From Choristoneura fumiferana (Eukaryota; Arthropoda; Insecta; Lepidoptera; Tortricidae), in NCBI RefSeq assembly GCF_025370935.1, contig NC_133478.1, forward strand, positions 1,748,521 to 1,812,520: 64,000 bases of DNA. The letters run 5' to 3'. The notes beneath the pieces are model-generated. The model made no database searches, was not told the origin of the DNA, and saw nothing but the letters and a program-made list of their open reading frames with translations. Numbering within the stretch: position 1 is the first letter of the stretch; the number at the start of each line of letters is the position of its first letter. The position numbers and the translations under genes were made by a program. Shown here piece after piece: positions 1-10,971 of the stretch.

Positions 1-95
1 CTTTATTTGTTCTATGTTTGTTTTTTATGGCGTTAAATAAATGTATTTTCTTTCTTTTCTTTCTTTCTTTTTCTTTTATTTATTTTCAATTTCTA
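1..95 (+). mobile_element. Retroposon 3' end cut by the window start
   Basis: 'ctttatttgttctatgtttg' and 'tatggcgttaaataaatgta' equal 27870-27930; TTTC-rich tail to about 95. Confidence 0.55.
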
Positions 96-418
96 TTTAT
101 TTAATCAATGCATGGTAAAACTGCCCCCAAAAGTACCTATTCATCTATCAAAAAATCCCTTAACAAACAAATTAACCACATTGCAAACACTAATAACCAA
201 TTCAAATTCAATAAAACGAAGCCCCAATAAAAGATACAAATCCAATCCCCTCGGATATCTTGGTCGTACATTTTTATTCTTTCTAAGCGATTATTGAAAT
301 TAATGCCGGCCTTTTTCCCTCATTTTGAATCTGGTTAAGCTTCTGGGGCAGATGTATGAGTGATATAAATCGTAATGAGTTTTACGCACGTTTAGTATGA
401 TAAAAGGTTTTGAGATGA

Positions 419-560
419 TTTGGGAGGCTTTTCCACTGGAGCGGAGCGGAGCAGCGGAGCGGAGCGAGAGGGTAAGGCTCTGTTTTAACCAGAGATGTGC
501 GAAGATGTGTTGCGAGGGATGTGTTTTTCATTACTGCCTTTTTGGCGAAATATGTTTCGC
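419..560 (+). repeat. GGAGC-rich element related to 41735-42016
   Basis: (GGAGC)n-like run at 438-470 and 'gcgagggatgtgtttttcat'. The overlapping plus and minus ORFs are not genes. Confidence 0.45.
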
Positions 561-1090
561 CAAATTTCACTTAGCAACCAACCTTTCGCCGAAGTTTCAT
601 TTGGCAAACCAATCCTTGGCATAACTTTACTTTGCATTTTTCTTATTTCGCAACATTTTTATATTGCAAAATTTTACTTCATCACACTTTTATGTGGCAA
701 ACAATTATGTAGCAAATGATTGGCTAAGGCAAATAACAAATAGTCATATAACATTTGGCTAATTTTTATACATAAGGTAGGTATATCAGTCATGATATAT
801 AATAAAATGAATAAATGTTACATTATGTGGCGGTGAGCGAGCGAAGCGAGCGAACAAGACTAGACTAGGCAGAAGCGACTTGGATAGGTTAGGTTCAGAC
901 TTTTGCATTTGACGAAAACATAAATGACATCTTAAAAAAATCCTAGGTAATAATTTGCATAATAATCATTTATCAAATCATTAGTTAGGAAATGATAACA
1001 GTGCGAAATGTTGAGTTGGGAAATGAAATTTCGCCTAAATAAAAATATGGGATAAATAGTTTGGGAGTAAATAATTTGCTAGTGAAACGG
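540..1090. repeat. Degenerate short-word array (gcgaaat / ggcaaac)
   Basis: Words such as TTTCGCCAAA, TTGGCAAAC and ATGTGGCAAAC recur every 10-15 bases without strict period; similar words near 950-1070. Includes the small palindrome gagcgagcgaagcgagcg at 836-853. Confidence 0.45.
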
Positions 1091-1194
1091 AGCGAGAAAG
1101 TAATGCTCCGCATAATTGTGGTGGCGCGGAGCTATAATAATAATAATAATCTATTTATTTCAAACACAATGTCCATAGATGGTTAGTTATATTA

Positions 1195-1420
1195 AATCCA
1201 CCGCCGCCGCTATACACCGTTTAATTAGGTTTGAATTAACAGTCAAAATTGTAACACACGTTTCTTGTTTTTTTTTCCTTGGAACACAAATGGACTAAAA
1301 ATACCTACATGTACATTTATTAGCGGTAGGTGTTTACTATGTTTTTATTATAGATGTTAACACAATTTTAAATAGTTTCGTTCTTTCATTTAAAAACGTG
1401 TCCAAATTTTACCGTACTAA
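1195..1420 (+). repeat. Dispersed repeat family E
   Basis: Shares 'acacaaatggactaaaaata', 'cctacatgtacatttatta' and 'acaattttaaatagtt' with 61676-61865, in the same order. Origin unknown. Confidence 0.65.
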
Positions 1421-2202
1421 ACTAAGTTCAACGTACTACGTTCATATTTATAAACGCGAAAGTTATCTTCACTGAGGTTGTGTTAAGAAAAACTGTACGA
1501 ATTTTTAAGACATTAAACCCAGCGGTAGACACACAAACTTTCACATTTATAATTATAAGTAGGATTTATAATATAAGCAGGAAGTAGGATACTCTGGTCT
1601 GATACTCCTTGGAGCGGTGAAAAAAATAAATTTCTGTTTCAACACAATCAAAAGATACAGTCATTAATAAAAGTGTTTCCATACAACAATTTGTGATGGA
1701 GTCAAACCTATGGTACTTTCAGTTGTTCTCGAAACCTGAACGTTTTGGTATGAAGGTAGCTTTTATAAGCACAACTAATAAAAAGTCTGGAAATGTTATT
1801 TTTTATGTCTGTCCGTCAGTGACCATGTAAAATGATCCCACACCATCGCGTACATTTTGCTTAGCAGCTTAAATTTCAATTGCTCGACCTATTTCACATG
1901 GTTTCCAACTCTTACGCTTATTAATTTGATTCTAGATACACCTCCATACCGCATATTAGCGAAAGCGTACCTTTATGCCAAATTGCGAGTATTCAGTATG
2001 CACATTAAAATAGTTGAGGGCAGAGACTAGGGAATTGAGATGGGGATTGGACATAAAGATTTCATTGCTTAATTAATGTTATATTTACTCTTCGTACTTA
2101 ATTAAAATTGGAATATAAAAGCTCCTTTATTTTTGATCTTGAGATTCATTTAGTCACAAGACTTTTGTTAGTCGCATAGATTTTATAATTGTTGTTAGAT
2201 TT
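1420..2202. other. No gene seen
   Basis: AT-rich DNA. 1500-1575 resembles a family G end ('acaaactttcacatttataa'). Otherwise nothing I can support. Confidence 0.4.
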
Positions 2203-2845
2203 TAAGGGTTCCGGAGCCAAGATGGCAAAAACGGAACCCTTATAGTTTCGCCATGTCTGTCTGTCCGTCCGCAGCTTTGCTCAGGGACTATCAATGCTAG
2301 AAAGCTGTAATTTTGCACGGATATATATGTAAACTATGCCGACAAAATAGTGCAATAAAAAAATTAAAAAAAAAATTTTTAGGGTACCTCCCATAGACGT
2401 AAAGTAGGGGTAATTTTTTTTTTCTCATCCAACCCTATAGTGTGGGGTATCGTTGGATAGTTCTTTTAAAACCATTAGGGGTATTTGTTTGCGAAATATT
2501 CAACTTGAAAGTGCCCCCCTCTAAAATCTAAACCGGTGGGTGGAAAATTTTGAAAAAATTCAGGATGGTAGTCGGTTCATCAAACTTTCAAGGAAAACTA
2601 TAACGGCTAAGTTTGCTTGAGAATTATTAGTAGTTTAAGAGTAAATAGCAGCCTTTGGTATAAAATATACCTAAACTATGGAAGATTCCGTATAAAATAC
2701 GAAATATTTTGAACATGAAACTAACGTGAAAAAGAAAACGAAACGTTTTAAAATACGAAATACTTAGAAAAATACTTAATTTTTTCCTAATGACTATGGA
2801 ACCCTATTTCGGGCGTGTCCGACACGCTCTTGGCCGAATTTTGAA
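2203..2845. repeat. Dispersed repeat family A
   Basis: 'agggttccggagccaagatg' to 'gacacgctcttggccg'. Contains the 'ctgtctgtccgtccg' stretch and 'ctcccatagacgtaaagtag'. Other copies: 36935-37548, 43118-43745, 53936-54624; partial at 21120 and 52897. No ORF. Confidence 0.7.
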
Positions 2846-3394
2846 AATGTCTAATCGATTTATAAGTTGCGGAACATTTACAAAGTGGTAAGAAACGTCT
2901 AAAGCAAGTTGCCATATAGTAAGTTTCTTGTGAGGATTTTTTTTATGTCACAGAAGACTAAGACATAGTCGGATTGTTCCTTACTAAGTATAAGTTATAA
3001 CGTTTTTATTGTAATTTTATAAATAATGTCTCACGAGAGCTTGAGTAGCTAATATTAGAACGACATTTATTGTGAAATGGTTCCATATTAGCTTCACATT
3101 CATTCATATCACTCTACAGGGCGTAGTGCAAGACTGTACGGAATTGCATCGCAGACGCAATCAGCATACATTCACGTCTACCGCAAATTATCGGACAGTC
3201 GCGGAGAAAATGAAATTGAAAATAAGTAGTTTTAGTATCGAATTTTGTTTATCATTTATTTACTCATTTGTTTTAGTACATTTGAAATCGTAAAAGGGTA
3301 TTTTTTTTATTAATGTAAGTATAACTAGATAGAACATTGAAAAAAAAAACAGAAAATAAAGCAACAAGCAAACAACAAGAAATAAGCAAGCTGA

Positions 3395-3562
3395 GATATG
3401 TGGTGCATAGGAGAAATTCGTGTCTGTACTCCTGTTCAGTGGTAGTGTAGGGGTATGGCACGCAGCACGGAATGCTGAGGACCTGGGTTCGATTTCCAGC
3501 GCTGTTCTCTTTTTCTGGTTTTCTGTCCATCTATGTTTCAGTTTGTATTTTCGATACTAAAG
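3395..3562 (+). mobile_element. tRNA-like cassette between imperfect inverted arms (family K)
   Basis: tRNA-like core 'cagtggtagtgtaggggtat' and 'acctgggttcgatttccagc'; arms 'gctgagatatgtggtgcata' (left) and 'tgtccatctatgtttcagtt' (right). Copies at 23690 and 63516. Confidence 0.55.
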
Positions 3563-3964
3563 AAAGCCTTAAGCTAAGAATCGAGCCATGTTTTTTATCA
3601 ATGCGTGTGCTTTAAATAATCATATATTTTTTAATTTTTAATTACCATTAAACCAACTTCAGCGCCAAAATGGTAAATATTTGATTTGAAAAAATGTGAA
3701 TTTTAGAAAAACAAAACGAAATAAAATGATAGACGAGTACAAAAAGTTAGGTTAGAAAAATTGCAACTACAGCGCCCTCTGACACAATTACGTCTAACTA
3801 GGAACCATTGCCAAGGAATCAACATTTTTCTACAGACAAACTTGGGTGACAAACTATGGTAAGTAAGCAATTTTACCACGAACTTAAAACAATATTTTAT
3901 CTAACGCAAAAAATACAACTAATTCATGTTTTTTTTTAACTAGATTTAATTTACATTTTATACA

Positions 3965-4336
3965 ATAAACTAAAATAATTTCCTTGCTCACCCGCGACCT
4001 TACGATAGCTAAGCTAATGCAAAATATGCGTGTTCATGCAGTTCCTCCACCTCCACACTGTAAGAACACACACAAATCACACAAACCCATCTATCACCAC
4101 CACCACACTACACTGACGCGTTTCGAACTCAAACAGAGCTCATCTTCAGAGTGACACAACCGTACACCATGCTACCAGTTGTTAGACTAACGAACCACAA
4201 CCACCGTTTTAACTTGTCACTGTAACTCCCCAAGTACCCACATACGTTTTATGAAACAAAACAAAACTACCCACAAATTATTAATAAATTTTTTTATTCA
4301 TATGGACCTCCGCAAAGTAACGCCTGATTCAATAAA
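3965..4336 (-). mobile_element. Short PLE-like retroposon (family F), 14-bp target duplication
   Basis: TTACATTTTATACA flanks it at 3951-3964 and 4337-4350. On the minus strand it begins 'ttgaatcaggcgttactttg' (after the duplication), passes through the hammerhead-like motif, then 'gtgtagtgtggtggtggtga', and ends 'gcgggtgagcaaggaaatta'. No ORF of note. Related copies: 33825, 48461, part at 32940. Confidence 0.75.
4111..4153 (-). ncRNA. Hammerhead-like RNA motif in family F
   Basis: On the minus strand: helix I CACT with AGTG; helix II GAGCTC with GAGTTC (one G-U) closed by a 5-nt loop; core strands containing CTGAAGA, GAAAC, and GTC before the possible cleavage site. This mirrors the CUGANGA / GAA / UH order of hammerhead ribozymes with a minimal helix III (AC..GT). 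It departs from the canonical core by extra bases between A9 and helix II, so activity is doubtful. Confidence 0.45.
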
Positions 4337-4784
4337 TTACATTTTATACAGCAAATTATTGTATACGCATATTGTATACGCAACTGTGACGAGCGCCAAG
4401 CATAAGTCTAGAGGCCCTCTGCCAAGGGCCCTCTAGCCCTCTTCGAAGGCCCTCAAATTAAAGTAATTACTTTCCACTTTCCAGTAGAAATATATTTGAT
4501 GTCATTAAATAGTACATTTAAGGGCCATTTGTTGAGGCTTGAATAGAAAAGTCTACTTGGCAATTTGGATACGAAACAAATTAATTACTGCTTCAGGCGC
4601 TTTTAAAATGATTAATTATTAAGAAAGTTTTGGGAGGTTGAATCTCGAGGTCAAGGTGAAATATAATAAAATTAATGATAAATAAATATCACGGACACTT
4701 GACACCAATTTACCTACATAGTTCCAAAGCATGTAAAGTTTGTGTTATGGGTAATCAGTAGACAAGGGTAATCTCAACTCCGCG

Positions 4785-5100
4785 AAGTGATCTGACTCAC
4801 TAGATCCAGCTCCGGTGTCGGTACCGAATCCGCTTATTGAATCCGACTCCTTTATTGACTCCGGTTCTTTCGAGCGATTATTAATTTATCTATGGCCGAT
4901 GCGGCCCGGCTCGCTCGGCTGGCTGAAAGCGGAGCGAGTGAGTGTGACGGCGATCACGAGCCGCTCGATCCGGCCGGACTTGGTCGGAGTTAGTAACTCC
5001 GGAGTCGATAAGATTTGAAAGGAGTCAATAAGGGATTCGGATCCGCTTGAGGATCTGACTCTTTTGAATCTTCAGATCCGGAATTACCCATCTCTAGTAA
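4785..5100. mobile_element. Foldback element with degenerate GACTCC / GGAGTC arms
   Basis: The left arm 'cttattgaatccgactcctt' and right arm 'aaggagtcaataagggattc' pair; GATCTGACTC closes both sides. The centre is GC-rich (gcggagcgagtg). Confidence 0.6.
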
Positions 5101-5398
5101 TCAGGCAACAGATCAATATACTTAATACACCCAAAACTCGAGTAGGTATAATCATTCATATTTCAGGACAAATGCAAATAAAAACAAAAATGTCGCTTAT
5201 CCCTTGGAAGCAGGGCAGGAAACTCAAGGCCCAAGGATATTTTTTTGTTTTTGAATGTTCTTTAGTTGTTTCCAATATTGATTAAGATTGGATTTTGGAG
5301 TCTTTTTGTATTTTTTTCAATATTGATTTTATGTTTTATTTACACTGAAGAGTGTGACTTGTTCGTGATAAAGGCATGTTGTAAAACATAAATCCATT

Positions 5399-5612
5399 CT
5401 AATATTATAAATGCGAAAGTGTGTGCGTTTGTATGTTTGTCCGTCTTTCACGTCGAAACGGAGCGACGGATCGACATGAAAAGCATAGAGATAGTTTATG
5501 GGCCAGAGAGTGATTAGGCTTTTTATCCCGAAAAAATGCAGTTCCTGAGGCAACAGCGCCCGATAACCGAATTCTACGCGGGCGAATCCGCGGGCAAAAG
5601 CTAGTAAAAATA
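5399..5612 (-). mobile_element. Family G retroposon (ttcgcatttataatattag end)
   Basis: On the minus strand it starts 'tactagcttttgcccgcgga', passes 'aatcactctctggcccataa' and ends 'ttcgcatttataatattaga'. This layout is very common in Lepidoptera. Relatives at 7848, 37896-38258, 46487-46716 and 63220-63455. The 103-codon ORF here is only repeat translation. Confidence 0.62.
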
Positions 5613-5943
5613 GTAAATAAATGTTGTTCGCTTTTTCCACCGACCGTCTCTATCCTTCCTCATCCAATTGCAGCCGGTCTCAGTCTTAACTCGATCCTAT
5701 GCGGCTATGCGTCGCGCCTGTAAGCCAATTGTGAACCGTTCGAAACATCCCAAGTGCTTTCCAACGACAAGCTAATTTGAACGATAACGTGTCAAACATA
5801 AAGTGGAATTTGAAAGTGAGCGCATATGCAATTGGGGCGTTTGTACAGTGGAGGCTAATAAGAATTGAGTTATTTAGTGCAATGTCCTTGCAGCTACACG
5901 TGTGAAGTGTTTACGTGTTTGAAATACATAATATGTGGAGTTA

Positions 5944-6064
5944 CTGGCCCTATAATGCAGAGCAAAATTCGAACCTAGGATCCTGCCGTCTGAGGCTAAT
6001 ATTATTTAATACGAGAGTGAGAGGGACGGTACAATACGAACTTCATATTTCGAATTTCTCGCTT
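5944..6064. mobile_element. FB1 foldback MITE
   Basis: 'gagcaaaattcgaacctagg', 'atacgagagtgagagggacg', 'aatacgaacttcatatttcg'; right end decayed. Confidence 0.65.
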
Positions 6065-6199
6065 CGCTCGTCATCGTACCTATTCCCTATATGTTTAGTA
6101 TTTGTTATTTGCTTGAACCAAATTAAAAAAATAGTAGAATTATATGGATTAATTTATTTCAATTTTAACCTACCTAATTGACCTTATTTTATAATAAAA

Positions 6200-6530
6200 A
6201 TTTAGGTACCAAAATTAGGCGTAACGTTAGTAAGCAAAACAAATATTATGATAATTCAATATTAGACAATCCAATGTTAGTTAAAACGTTATTCGGCTAT
6301 ATGATGATTAGTTAAAATGAGAATCGACAAAGTGAATTTTCGATAAAATAACATCCAACAAAACAAGAGTTATGCAAATGATCACTTAGTAAAAATGAAA
6401 ATTCGACAAAATAAAAATTATGAATAATGAAATTATACAAATTGACTTTAGACAAACTATTCATTATAGTAAAAGTTGTTAGACAAAGTGAAATTAGGCA
6501 AAACATTTTTAGACAAGTCAAGGGAATACC
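6200..6530. repeat. Degenerate short-word array (gacaaa / ttaggc)
   Basis: AT-rich stretch with repeated phrases TTAGACAA, GACAAAGTGAA, AACGTTA. Related texture at 540, 17870, 21915, 36590, 40190, 48270 and 50940. Confidence 0.45.
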
Positions 6531-6942
6531 ATGTGGTGCAATGTCGTGACAACGGGGTGATACCGAAATTTGCCCGCATCAAACCGGTCAAGTGTATTCG
6601 GGATTAGGAATCGTTTTTTCGTGTGGCTAACGGCAAGCTTTTGGCGCTTTTGACCCTTAAAAAAAGGTTTAAAAAGAATATCTTCACTTTCAAAATTAAC
6701 TTTAGATCCCAATGCGCAATATTTGCGAATTGGTTTTATTCTGGTACCTACTGTACCAACTAAAATAGGTTTGTCCGATTTTCCTCAAGAGTCAATCATT
6801 GTTGATCCTTTCCTGATTGAGAATCAATGGGAAAGGTCACAATAATTTGGGAAGTATTTTATGTTCAACGTTCCTTTTACTACTCTATTACGTCATGATC
6901 TTCTGACATATGAAAAGCTGGAACCGATCTGTTTACACGTAA

Positions 6943-7308
6943 GGGACCTTCTACACAACGTTTTTTTGCGCTCGTTTGTATCGATACAAACGCAAGTCGA
7001 ACGCTCAGCAAACGCAAGGTAGACGGCACGTTTAAACCTTACACACGATCCCAGCGTTTGTATCGATACGCCCTAGCCCTACCCGTCCCTCCCCCTTCGC
7101 TGGCTCGACGTTTCTATCGATATAAACAACGCGCGTTTGAAGTTCGTTTCAAAAGCGTTTGTATCGATACAAACGTGCGGTTACAGCGCGTTTCATTTGC
7201 GACAAAAAACGTGAAAAATCTGCCAAACGGCAATGAAAACGCGCTGAGGACGCGCGCATCAAAAACTCGCTTCGTGAGCGCGTAAAAAAACGTCGTGCGG
7301 AAGGTCCC
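6943..7308. mobile_element. 366-bp MITE, TAA target duplication (Harbinger type)
   Basis: TAA at 6940-6942 and 7309-7311; termini GGGACCTTC and GAAGGTCCC, arms extending through 'caacgttttttt' and 'aaaaaaacgt'. Inside, the palindrome cgtttgtatcgatacaaacg occurs twice fully (about 6974, 7157) and twice in part. The internal ORFs have no recognisable product. Confidence 0.75.
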
Positions 7309-7847
7309 TAAATCCAACTAAAAATAATATTAAAGACTGACTCAGACATCAAATGTAATTGAATTTGGAGCTGACCTTTAAGATCGAGAAATTAATCTAA
7401 AAAGGTCACCGGTAAATCTCGAAGAGGTGTGTTTTGCCAAAAGATAAGGTCATGGGGTAACATTATTATGTCACAACTATATTAAATTGTGTCTTAAGGG
7501 CGGTAAACAAGGAATTACGAACAGATTTGGGCAAATTTCTAAGGGATATGACCAAATCACACAGGATGTTAAAATGGCGAATTCCTTTTACCATTTGCCT
7601 AGAAAAAAATTGCCGTTTGATGATATCCCTGACTGTTTAGAGAAATGAAGAAATCAGCCAAAAAAGGTACTTAACTCAGTTTTTAATTTCACTAGATTTG
7701 TTTAGTGCTTTTATAAAATTTCTGAAAACCTCACTGTGGTGAGTTACTTAACGAACTCGCAAAGTCAGCTCGTTTTATCATTCCTCTAGACGCGATCAGT
7801 GATATGGTAAAGTTTCTAGTGTAACATAGTATTTGTGCTATAATGTA

Positions 7848-8005
7848 ATTCTATTATAAATGCGAAAGTAAGTGTGTCTATATGTCTGTTACCTACCTAC
7901 CTTTTAACGCTTAAAACACAGTAAAATACTGAGTTTTTATACCGGAAAATAGCAAAGGTGCAGTGGGATAGTGATAAACTAATTTTTGGCAGATGGAGTC
8001 ACAGA
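7848..8005 (-). mobile_element. Family G fragment
   Basis: 'ttctattataaatgcgaaag' marks the family end; 'gggatagtgataaactaatt' recurs at 22970. Body diverged. Confidence 0.45.
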
Positions 8006-8319
8006 CAATCTGTGTTTCTTATAAGTACTTACCTAATTACCGGTCATCTGCTTATAATGTATTTTTCCAAAAGGTTAAAAATGTAACCATATCTAGCTGA
8101 TAACGAGTGTACCGCAGAAATCTCGAGACACCTCCTATTTGACAGTTTAACTTCCAATTACCAACCATTTCCTTAAGCTCTTAAAGCCCAATCTTCGGCC
8201 CCATAAATAAGCGGGAATCTGCCATCTCCCCCACCGTAAAACAATCGTTGCAGATTAAAACGTCTTCAATAGTCTATTAAAGGCCTTTTAGAATTACTGC
8301 CATTTACATAGAACGGTGA

Positions 8320-8377
8320 CCAAATACGGCATAGGACTGAACAATGTTTGAATAAATGAACATGAATAAATGTTTTT

Positions 8378-8441
<64 letters not shown>

Positions 8442-8443
8442 TC
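8320..8443 (+). repeat. Retroposon end and (CTTT)n microsatellite
   Basis: 'aatgaacatgaataaatgtt' followed by about 67 bp of pure CTTT repeats (8377-8443), probably grown from a retroposon tail. Confidence 0.7.
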
Positions 8444-9258
8444 AATGGTTAAATAATTATTATCCCATTCGGGACTTATCTAATCATGGTTTAAAAACCT
8501 TCTACGGGCTCCATGAGCTGTAGATCTTGTAATTCTCATTTTTACGTTTTCAGCCCCCATAATAGTAAGTATACTTTTATGCAAAAGTTGTATAAGAGGA
8601 GATAAAAAAGGCAAGTGTTGTGGGTTACTATGTGAGCGTAGCGAACATCGTTAGAAGAAAGCGCCGTGCGTGATATCTGAACTCTAAGTCCTTTAGCTAT
8701 AACAGCCGTGCCATTACCTCCTTCCACTCCCATGGGCAAGAGTTAAGACGTGCTCTGTGCAGGGTACAGGCAAAGGTAGAATCGGTGCTAAAAACGGTAA
8801 AAATGCTTCTTCGGGGTTCCGTTTTTGAATTAAGTTCGTAGGTGGCAATAGAGAGCGCTGCATGCAGCCTAATGAGGGCTATCGTTTTTTGTCTCACTAG
8901 ATGGCGCACTGTTGCGTGAGGTTTTTAAGTATGGCTTTCAAAGTTTGTTATTACGGGCGTGAAACAAAGTTTAGATTAAAATCATTATTTAATACACCTT
9001 AAAACCGTACCATAAAAATATCGAGCATGCCACAGTGTTGCATAGTCCCCGTTTTGTTCGGAAAAAAGGGAGGACAAAGGTTTCCGAAAGACAAAACTGT
9101 CTCAAAACACAGACATTCATTGCCCCGGAACGCATATTTGCTATTAATAATTTCAGATATTGCAAAATATTCACAAAATTATTCTAATTTTAAATAAACC
9201 CGCGTAGCTCACCCAAAAACTATGAGATTTGACATTTCGGAGACCTCACGCTACACTA

Positions 9259-10251
9259 TGGTCTGTCCCAGAATTCGAGATACTAAAATGACGTTTCATG
9301 TGTTACCTGTTTTTGCGTCTCATAAATAGTGATGTGCCGCAACCGGTTATTACCGAAAGATTTTGTAGGTACCTATGTATGTATGTCGTAAAATATTAAG
9401 ATATGAACGGATCCGTGATGTACTAAAATGTAGGGCACTTAGGACATTCTAGAAAAGGTAAAATAGGTCTAATAAAAATGCGACCGTTTTCGAGATATTT
9501 CGACTTTTTATAGATGTTGATGTTTAAGTTTCAATTTCATTCTAAATAATATGAGAATAATGAATATTTGATTTATTATTCTATGATATGAATATCTAAA
9601 TAAAAATACGAGAAAACGCACTGATCACATCCGATGACAATACGAGTAAAGTAACGAAAATCGGTTGAATACCACTTGAATACGAAAAACATGAACAATG
9701 ACGTTGTGTGATATCTGAGGGCCTACTCCGGAATTCGAAAATCAAAGTTCGTACCGTAACGTCCCTCTCACTTACGTATTAAATTAAATAGTAATGTCAG
9801 AAGGACGGAACGACACGAACTTCGATTTTCGAATTTCGTAGTAGCCCTGCTGGCCCTGACTACGAAATGCAAAACTCGAACTTCGTATGTTGCCGTCCCG
9901 CTGACGCTTATCTCATTCAATACGCGAGTGAAAGGGACGGTGCCATACGAACTTCGCTTTTCTAGTTTTGTAGTAGCCCCTCTGTATTATTTTTTACGTT
10001 GGCACTAAGTGATGAACACTGTATTTTTACCTGTGCTTAGATTTCATCACTTTATCGTATGATAAAGTAAAATGGAAAGTAGAATATTGAATGCATTAAT
10101 GTTATTTTTGCTATCGTAAAATAAACATTTTATCGGTTATTTACGAAACCGAAATCACGGAGCAGCACTATTCCTTTTATGCTGGCCACATTATTTTTAC
10201 GTTTGACATTTCAGACTGTCATTTTAGTATCTCGAATTCTGGGACAGACCA
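9259..10251. mobile_element. 993-bp mariner-type TIR element, TA duplication, perfect 37-bp ends
   Basis: 9256-9292 and 10218-10254 are exact reverse complements (start tatggtctgtcccagaattc). TA at 9257-9258 and 10252-10253. No transposase ORF. Two tandem foldback FB1 copies occupy 9718-9978. Confidence 0.75.
9718..9978. mobile_element. Two adjacent FB1 foldback MITEs
   Basis: Copies at about 9718-9836 and 9849-9978. Each has arms like 'gaattcgaaaatcaaagttc' and 'gaacttcgattttcgaattt' around an AT-rich centre 'tattaaattaaatag'. Family FB1 recurs at 5944, 18497, 21615, 46010, 50239 and 61597. Confidence 0.7.
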
Positions 10252-10443
10252 TAGCGCCTCTAGTGGCGAATTCATACGCGATAGCCCTCATTTGTCATGA
10301 GAAATTAACGCCAAAATTACCTCTTACTTCCTCCTTTGCAACTACTAAAAACTTCTGTATGTACTAAAATCTTTAAAAAAACACCGTAGGAACTCACATT
10401 ATGTATAAAAGGTTTAACGTAATTTAATATCACAGATTTCGAT

Positions 10444-10572
10444 CCTGTTTTACCACTCATTAATTAATTTTATTGGACAAATAAATGTGATGCCGTCTCC
10501 ATCTATTCGGGCAAAACAAACAGATAGCTATCTGTCACAAAAATTAATCAATGAATGGTGGAACAGGGGGTT
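10444..10572. mobile_element. Foldback MITE family H, diverged
   Basis: 'cctgttttaccactcattaa' and 'ttaatcaatgaatggtggaa' as arms, centre 'aaatgtgatgccgtctccat'. Relatives at 25589 and 50385. Confidence 0.62.
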
Positions 10573-10672
10573 AGTTTTTTAATTGGCATTGATCACTTTT
10601 TTTAACATTTCGAGAAATAGGCTTATTAAATCATTTTATAACATGTTTCATTGTCACATAATATAACATGTT

Positions 10673-10971
10673 AAGCCGTGGTGGCCTAGTGGTTTGACCT
10701 ATCGCCTCTCAAACAGAGGGTCGTGGGTTCAAAACCCGGCTCGCACCTCTGAGTTTTTCGAAATTCATGTGCGGAATTACATTTGAAATTTACCACGAGC
10801 TTTGCGGTGAAGGAAAACAACGTGAGGAAACCTGCACAAACCTGCGAAGCAATTCAGTGGTGCTTGTGAAGTTCCCAATCCGCACTGGGCCCGCGTGGGA
10901 ACTACGGCCCAAGCCCTCTTGTTCTGAGAGGAGGCCTGTGCCCACCAGTGGGACGTATATAGGCTGGGAAG
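10673..10971 (+). mobile_element. tRNA-derived SINE (family S1), full length, perfect 10-bp target duplication
   Basis: ATAACATGTT flanks it at 10663-10672 and 10972-10981. The head has Pol III A-box-like (tggcctagtgg) and B-box-like (gggttcaaaac) sequences; the body has 'accacgagctttgcggtgaa'; the tail is 'gcctgtgcccaccagtggga' and 'aggctgggaagat'. The best-preserved retroposition event of this family here. Confidence 0.85.

Larger units (their letters stand above)
8870..10290. mobile_element. TIR element with GAGGGCTATCG ends, split by a 993-bp element
   Basis: Left end AATGAGGGCTATCG near 8869; right end CGATAGCCCTCATT near 10292, preceded by 'ctagtggcgaattcatacgc'. A shorter uninterrupted copy with TTAA duplications lies at 57690-57989. 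Shared inner blocks include 'gagcatgccacagtgttgca' and 'acaaaactgtctcaaaacac'. Here the TTAA sites have decayed. Confidence 0.65.

Noticed and set aside
2203..2845. Family A as an LTR
   Set aside because: No TG...CA ends, no paired copies at LTR distance, no target duplication found.
3420..3510. Possible tRNA genes (also 10680, 13910, 18717, 23735, 26795, 28740, 52706, 63555)
   Set aside because: All have A/B-box-like sequences but belong to dispersed families with SINE bodies or inverted arms, and most lack a pairing acceptor stem.
5329..5640. 103-codon minus ORF
   Set aside because: Reads through a family G retroposon.
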